A stretch of 34,084 bases of DNA, taken from the NCBI GenBank assembly GCA_012839815.1, contig DUMQ01000052.1, forward strand, positions 1 through 34,084, written 5' to 3'. This document shows, piece by piece, positions 32,201-34,084 of this stretch. The DNA is from Bacillota bacterium. GTDB taxonomy: Bacteria > Bacillota > SHA-98 > Ch115 > JABLXJ01. The position numbers and the translations under genes are program-made. The notes under the pieces were generated by a model that searched no databases, had not been told where the DNA came from, and worked only from the letters and a program-made list of their open reading frames with translations. Within the stretch, counting starts at the first letter, position 1. The number at the start of each line of letters is the position of its first letter.

Positions 32201-33020
32201 GCCGGCCTACTGCCGCAAGATCATAGCGTTTCGGGTCGAAAAACAATGTCTCAAAAAGCGTCCTGGCGCTCTCCACCGTCGGCGGCTCGCCAGGGCGGAG
32301 TCGCTTGTAGATCTCAACGAGCCCCTCTTCTTCTGACTCTGTGTTGTCACGCTCCAATGTGTTTCTTATGAACTCGTTTTCGCCAAAGAGTTCCAGGAGC
32401 CTTGCGTTTGTCCCGTAACCCAGGGCGCGAAGCAAAACCGTCGCCGGTAGCTTACGCGTTCTATCAACCCTCACCCAGAGGCAGTCGTTGGCATCCGTCT
32501 CAAATTCAAGCCAGGCCCCCCTGTTTGGGATGATGCTGGCTGTGAATATCGGCTTGCCGTTTGAATCGACCTCCCGGCCGAAATATACACCCGGTGAGCG
32601 GACAAGCTGGCTCACGATCACGCGCTCCGCACCGTTTATAATGAAGGTCCCCTTCTCAGTCATGAGCGGGAAATCGCCCATGAAGACCTCCTGCTCCTTG
32701 ACTTCACCGGTCTCCTTATTTATCAACCTCACACGAACCTTGAGGGGTGCTGCGTAAGTAACATCGCGCTGCTTGCACTCCTCAACAGAGTACTTGGGCT
32801 CGCCAAGGGAATAATCAACAAACTCAAGAATGAGATTGCCTGTAAAATCCTGAATCGGAGAGATGTCATGAAAGGTCTCGACCAGGCCCTCATCAAGAAA
32901 CCATTGATATGACTTCTGTTGGACCTCGATCAAATTCGGTAACGGGATGACCTCCTCGATCTTGGCAAAGCTTAGCCGGGGTCTCCTTCCCGTTTCCAAT
33001 TCGACTTCGACTGCAGCCAT
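29217..33020 (-). CDS. rpoB: RNA polymerase subunit beta with long acidic C-terminal tail
   Basis: Catalytic beta subunit. From ATG 33020 the product is 1267 residues. The rifampicin pocket near residues 443-475 is wild-type ([37 protein letters not shown]), followed by [19 protein letters not shown]. The family C-terminus ([20 protein letters not shown]) ends about 152 residues before the stop. The rest is a tail with 76 Asp/Glu and only 8 Lys/Arg, ending [10 protein letters not shown]. Bacillus RpoB ends with a much shorter acidic tail. The start has GGGAG at correct spacing; a TTG 25 codons upstream (33095) keeps the frame open but has no site. The leader is described separately. Confidence 0.97.
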   Translation of the reverse strand: MAAVEVELETGRRPRLSFAKIEEVIPLPNLIEVQQKSYQWFLDEGLVETFHDISPIQDFTGNLILEFVDYSLGEPKYSVEECKQRDVTYAAPLKVRVRLINKETGEVKEQEVFMGDFPLMTEKGTFIINGAERVIVSQLVRSPGVYFGREVDSNGKPIFTASIIPNRGAWLEFETDANDCLWVRVDRTRKLPATVLLRALGYGTNARLLELFGENEFIRNTLERDNTESEEEGLVEIYKRLRPGEPPTVESARTLFETLFFDPKRYDLAAVGRHKINKKLAMGNRLVGLRPASDIVDNDTGKVVVAAGDRVDRRLAQRVTEVLARSGKRDIIALDEEGRSLKIIGNGQPPLTVKTITKEDIVATVNYLVNLLTGIGQIDDIDHLGNRRLKSVGELLQNQFRIGLSRMERVVRERMTIQDVDVITPQALINIRPVVAAVKEFFGSSQLSQFMDQTNPLAELTHKRRLSALGPGGLSRERAGFEVRDVHHSHYGRMCPIETPEGPNIGLIGSLCTYARINEFGFIETPYRRVENGQVTNDIAYLTADEEDNYIIAQANEPLDENGRFIHARVSVRYKDEILMVPADQVDYMDVSPKQLVSVATALIPFLENDDAGRALMGSNMQRQAVPLLRTEAPLVGTGIEYKAAIDSGVVVLARNSGIVTRVTSEEIVIKTDNGSEDRYKLLKFQRSNQGTCINQKPIVRKGDRVAAGSVIADGPSTDHGELALGRNVLVAFMPWEGYNYEDAILISEKLVKEDIFTSIHIEEYEAEARDTKLGSEEITRDIPNVGEEALKDLDERGIIRVGAEVRPGDILVGKVTPKGETELTAEERLLRAIFGEKAREVRDTSLRVPHGESGKVVAVHVFSRENGDELGPGVNKLVRVYIAQKRKISEGDKMAGRHGNKGVIARILPEEDMPFLPDGTPIEVVLNPLGVPSRMNLGQVLETHLGWAAKVAGTPVASPVFDGALENEIVEMLKKQGLPENGKTILYDGRTGEPFDNPVTVGYAYLMKLLHLVDDKIHARSTGPYSLVTQQPLGGKAQFGGQRFGEMEVWALEAYGAAYTLQELLTVKSDDVVGRVRTYEAIVKGDNVPEPGVPESFKVLIKELQSLGLDVKVLGEHAEEIEIGESDDDVGETAKELGIDIEGREGDEPYSPAEEREDIEDTEDIEDTGDIGADKEPRDVYDEDEVDVRDVQDVSEVDEEGFDKEEFTEEDSGLDIEEKEDELDDELYGGDLDEQDLFDEEAGAGEYDEDSDGYGIDDDEDEDEDV
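29505..29558. repeat. 9-bp tandem repeat inside the rpoB acidic tail
   Basis: Six consecutive 9-bp units of the form T-x-T-x-TCC-C/T-C (for example TGTATCCTC and TATGTCCTC) encode repeated Glu-Asp-Ile/Thr triplets on the minus strand ([17 protein letters not shown]). The period keeps the reading frame, so unit gain or loss would only change tail length. Confidence 0.8.
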
Positions 33021-33085
33021 TAGCTTATCACTCCCATCTCCCACGTGATTTGAGCAGTGGGCCACGTCATGGCTTCTAAAACCAT
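33020..33085 (-). CDS. Possible 21-codon leader ORF coupled to rpoB
   Basis: An open frame from ATG 33085 encodes [20 protein letters not shown] plus Ser. Its TAA shares one base with the rpoB ATG (TAATG), the classic geometry for translational coupling. The frame is open further upstream to a TTG at 33214, but no site precedes either start except a weak GGAAA close to 33085. It has no recognisable family. It may be chance; the coupling geometry is the only support. Confidence 0.2.
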   Translation of the reverse strand: MVLEAMTWPTAQITWEMGVIS

Positions 33086-33100
33086 ATGTTTCCAAACGTC

Positions 33101-33132
33101 ATAAAAACAAGGCTCGGGAGCGTCCCGCAGCC
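33101..33132 (-). terminator. Candidate attenuator in the rpoB leader
   Basis: On the minus strand GGCT-G-CGGGA, loop CGC, TCCCG-AGCC forms a 9-bp stem with one bulged G (33111-33132). TTGTTTTTAT (33101-33110) follows directly. It lies about 80 nt before the rpoB ATG and about 155 nt after the predicted transcript start, the position expected of a transcription attenuator. The GC-rich run just upstream (33133-33150) might form a competing pairing, but I could not fold it reliably. Confidence 0.5.
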
Positions 33133-33207
33133 TCGCCTCCGGCCCGGGTAAGGGATTGGCTTCAGACTCAGGTATTGAGGGATTGTAAAAACGCGTCCAT
33201 ATTAGTA

Positions 33208-33237
33208 TTGACAACAGCTAGAAGAATTATGTATAAT
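33208..33237 (+). promoter_or_regulatory. Consensus promoter on the opposite strand within the rpoB leader
   Basis: TTGACA (33208-33213) and TATAAT (33232-33237), both perfect consensus hexamers, are separated by 18 nt on the plus strand. A transcript would begin near 33244 and run towards the 3' end of rplL. It would start with a 7-bp stem (33242-33248 with 33263-33269), then meet TTTTTT at 33286-33291 and the hairpin at 33326-33354. No plus-strand gene lies downstream. Confidence 0.5.
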
Positions 33238-33241
33238 CCTG

Positions 33242-33269
33242 TTGGAGTATTGGTAGCTGGAAACTCCAA
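33242..33269. other. Hairpin shared by the rpoB leader and the antisense transcript
   Basis: TTGGAGT (33242-33248) and ACTCCAA (33263-33269) form a 7-bp stem with a 14-nt loop. In the minus-strand leader it would lie within the first 45 nt of the rpoB transcript, and it would also be the 5' end of a plus-strand transcript from 33208-33237. Confidence 0.4.
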
Positions 33270-33292
33270 GGCTTAGCTTGTCGCATTTTTTA

Positions 33293-33321
33293 ATATTACC
33301 ACTCCTGGTCATAGGTGTCAA
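33293..33321 (-). promoter_or_regulatory. SigA-type promoter for rpoB and downstream genes
   Basis: On the minus strand TTGACA (33316-33321) and TAATAT (33293-33298) are spaced by exactly 17 nt. It lies immediately behind the rplL terminator and ahead of a leader of about 265 nt to rpoB. A promoter between rplL and rpoB is expected when a terminator separates them. It is the best promoter in the window. Confidence 0.8.
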
Positions 33322-33354
33322 TAAAAATTCGAGGGGCATTTTGCCCCTCGAATT
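33321..33354 (-). terminator. Intrinsic terminator after rplL
   Basis: A perfect 12-bp stem (33326-33337 with 33343-33354) with a 5-nt loop is followed on the minus strand by TTTAT, with the stem itself ending in AATT. It lies about 33 nt past the rplL stop. Its far end touches the -35 box of the rpoB promoter. On the plus strand the stem is followed by GCTTCC, so it would act poorly in that direction. Confidence 0.85.
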
Positions 33355-33386
33355 GCTTCCTGGATGATATATGCCTCTCAGGCTCT

Positions 33387-33764
33387 CTACTTTATCTCGA
33401 CGGTCGCTCCCGCCTCTTCTAGCTTCGCCTTCATGGCCTCGGCCTCTTCCTTCTTTAGCCCTTGCTTAACCGGCTTGGGTGCCCCATCAACCAGGTCCTT
33501 CGCTTCCTTCAGGCCAAGTCCAGTAAGCTCCCTGACGACCTTGAGCACTGGGATCTTCTTATCGCCCGCGGTGACGAGGATAACGTCAAATTCGGTCTTC
33601 TCCTCAACCTCCGGTGCGGCTGCAGGAGCTGCCGCCGGACCTGCCGCGACAGCCACAGGAGCTGCCGCGCTAACACCAAATCTCTCTTCCAAAGCCTTGA
33701 CCAGCTCAGACAGCTCAAGAACCGTCATATTCTCTATCGCCTGGAGAATTTCTTCTTTTGTCAT
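33387..33764 (-). CDS. rplL: 50S ribosomal protein L7/L12
   Basis: L7/L12 forms the flexible stalk that recruits translation factors. The 125-residue product has the N-terminal dimerisation domain ([20 protein letters not shown]), an Ala/Pro-rich hinge around residues 33-52, and the factor-binding C-terminal domain with [40 protein letters not shown], then [23 protein letters not shown] 33764 follows AAAGGAG and GAGGT. Upstream one expects rplJ, but a repeat element beginning at 33835 intervenes; rplJ, if present, lies beyond the window. Confidence 0.97.
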   Translation of the reverse strand: MTKEEILQAIENMTVLELSELVKALEERFGVSAAAPVAVAAGPAAAPAAAPEVEEKTEFDVILVTAGDKKIPVLKVVRELTGLGLKEAKDLVDGAPKPVKQGLKKEEAEAMKAKLEEAGATVEIK

Positions 33765-33834
33765 CCGGACCTCATACTCCTTTTCTCATATTTTCATAGT
33801 TCTCACGTTCTAAGTTGTTATATTCTCATAGAAT

Positions 33835-34084
33835 CTAGGTCAGTGCGCAAAAATACCCGGACCTTTTGCAGGTAACACCTACCACTGCCGCACATTGGCC
33901 GGGGGTGTCTCGCATCTCTCCGCCAGGCGGCCTTGATCTCCGGTCCAATAGCCCTCAGCCGGAGATTACGGAGCGGCCTGCTCGACTAGGTGTAGGTTCC
34001 TTAATTTGCAGTTTACCAGCACGTACGTCCCGGGGGATGCCGGTGCTTGCGTGACGGGGCCTTTTAAAATTTGGCAAGGCCCTC
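33835..34084. mobile_element. Non-coding palindromic repeat, copy 2 (cut by the window edge)
   Basis: The end at 33835, CTAGGTCAGTGC, matches the terminal repeat of the element at 1143 with two changes. Further shared blocks in the same orientation are 33842-33854 with 1150-1162 (identical), 33905-33930 with 1190-1215 (25 of 26) and 33986-33999 with 1222-1235 (12 of 14). Then 34009-34084 matches the reverse complement of 1324-1396, differing by a 4-bp ACGT insertion, a 1-bp gap and one substitution. The far end is outside the window. No coding sequence is seen. Confidence 0.75.

Noticed and set aside
33021-33095. 25-residue N-terminal extension of RpoB from a TTG
   Set aside because: No ribosome binding site before the TTG; a GGGAG site fits ATG 33020, and the protein similarity to other RpoB begins there.

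Overview
The window is one unbroken block of translation and transcription genes, with every convincing gene on the minus strand. I read 46 protein genes and no tRNA, rRNA, CRISPR array or transposase. The organism looks like a Bacillota member of the Clostridia or a related thermophile-rich class. The reasons are the Bacillus-like order rplL-rpoB-rpoC-L7Ae-rpsL-rpsG-fusA-tuf-S10-spc-alpha-ecfA1A2T-truA-rplM-rpsI, the short zinc-type S14, the KOW-domain gene between map and infA, strong AGGAGG-type ribosome binding sites, frequent GTG/TTG starts, and a cysteine-rich EF-Tu insertion. I cannot name a genus from sequence alone.

In transcription order (right to left): rplL ends at a clear intrinsic terminator (33321-33354). 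A strong promoter directly behind it (33293-33321) reads into a structured leader and then rpoB and rpoC (25459-33020). Next come an L7Ae-like K-turn protein, rpsL, rpsG, fusA and tuf (20570-25359). The S10 cluster follows (rpsJ to rpsQ, 15378-20456), then the spc cluster (rplN to rplO, secY, adk, map, KOW protein, infA, rpmJ, 7623-15310), then the alpha cluster (rpsM, rpsK, rpsD, rpoA, rplQ, 4757-7604). Last are the ECF vitamin/metal transporter module (ecfA1, ecfA2, ecfT), truA, and finally rplM-rpsI, which have their own promoter and a terminator at 28-57. Together these genes build the ribosome, RNA polymerase core, elongation factors, the Sec channel and N-terminal methionine processing.

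The unusual material is mostly between genes or at gene ends. Two copies of one dispersed, highly palindromic repeat lie near the two ends of the window, between truA and rplM (1143-1418) and upstream of rplL (33835 to the window edge). Their cores are in opposite orientation. RpoB carries a roughly 152-residue C-terminal tail that is half Asp/Glu, partly built from a 9-bp tandem repeat. The rplL-rpoB gap holds convergent consensus promoters, a candidate attenuator and a possible leader ORF. A promoter-like site with a 14-bp palindrome in its spacer sits between infA and rpmJ.

No wholly new multi-gene system is visible. The best candidates for something undescribed are the repeat family, the acidic RpoB tail and the rpoB leader region. 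All start choices rest on ribosome binding site spacing and family N-termini. No database search was possible, so family names come from recognition of the protein sequences.
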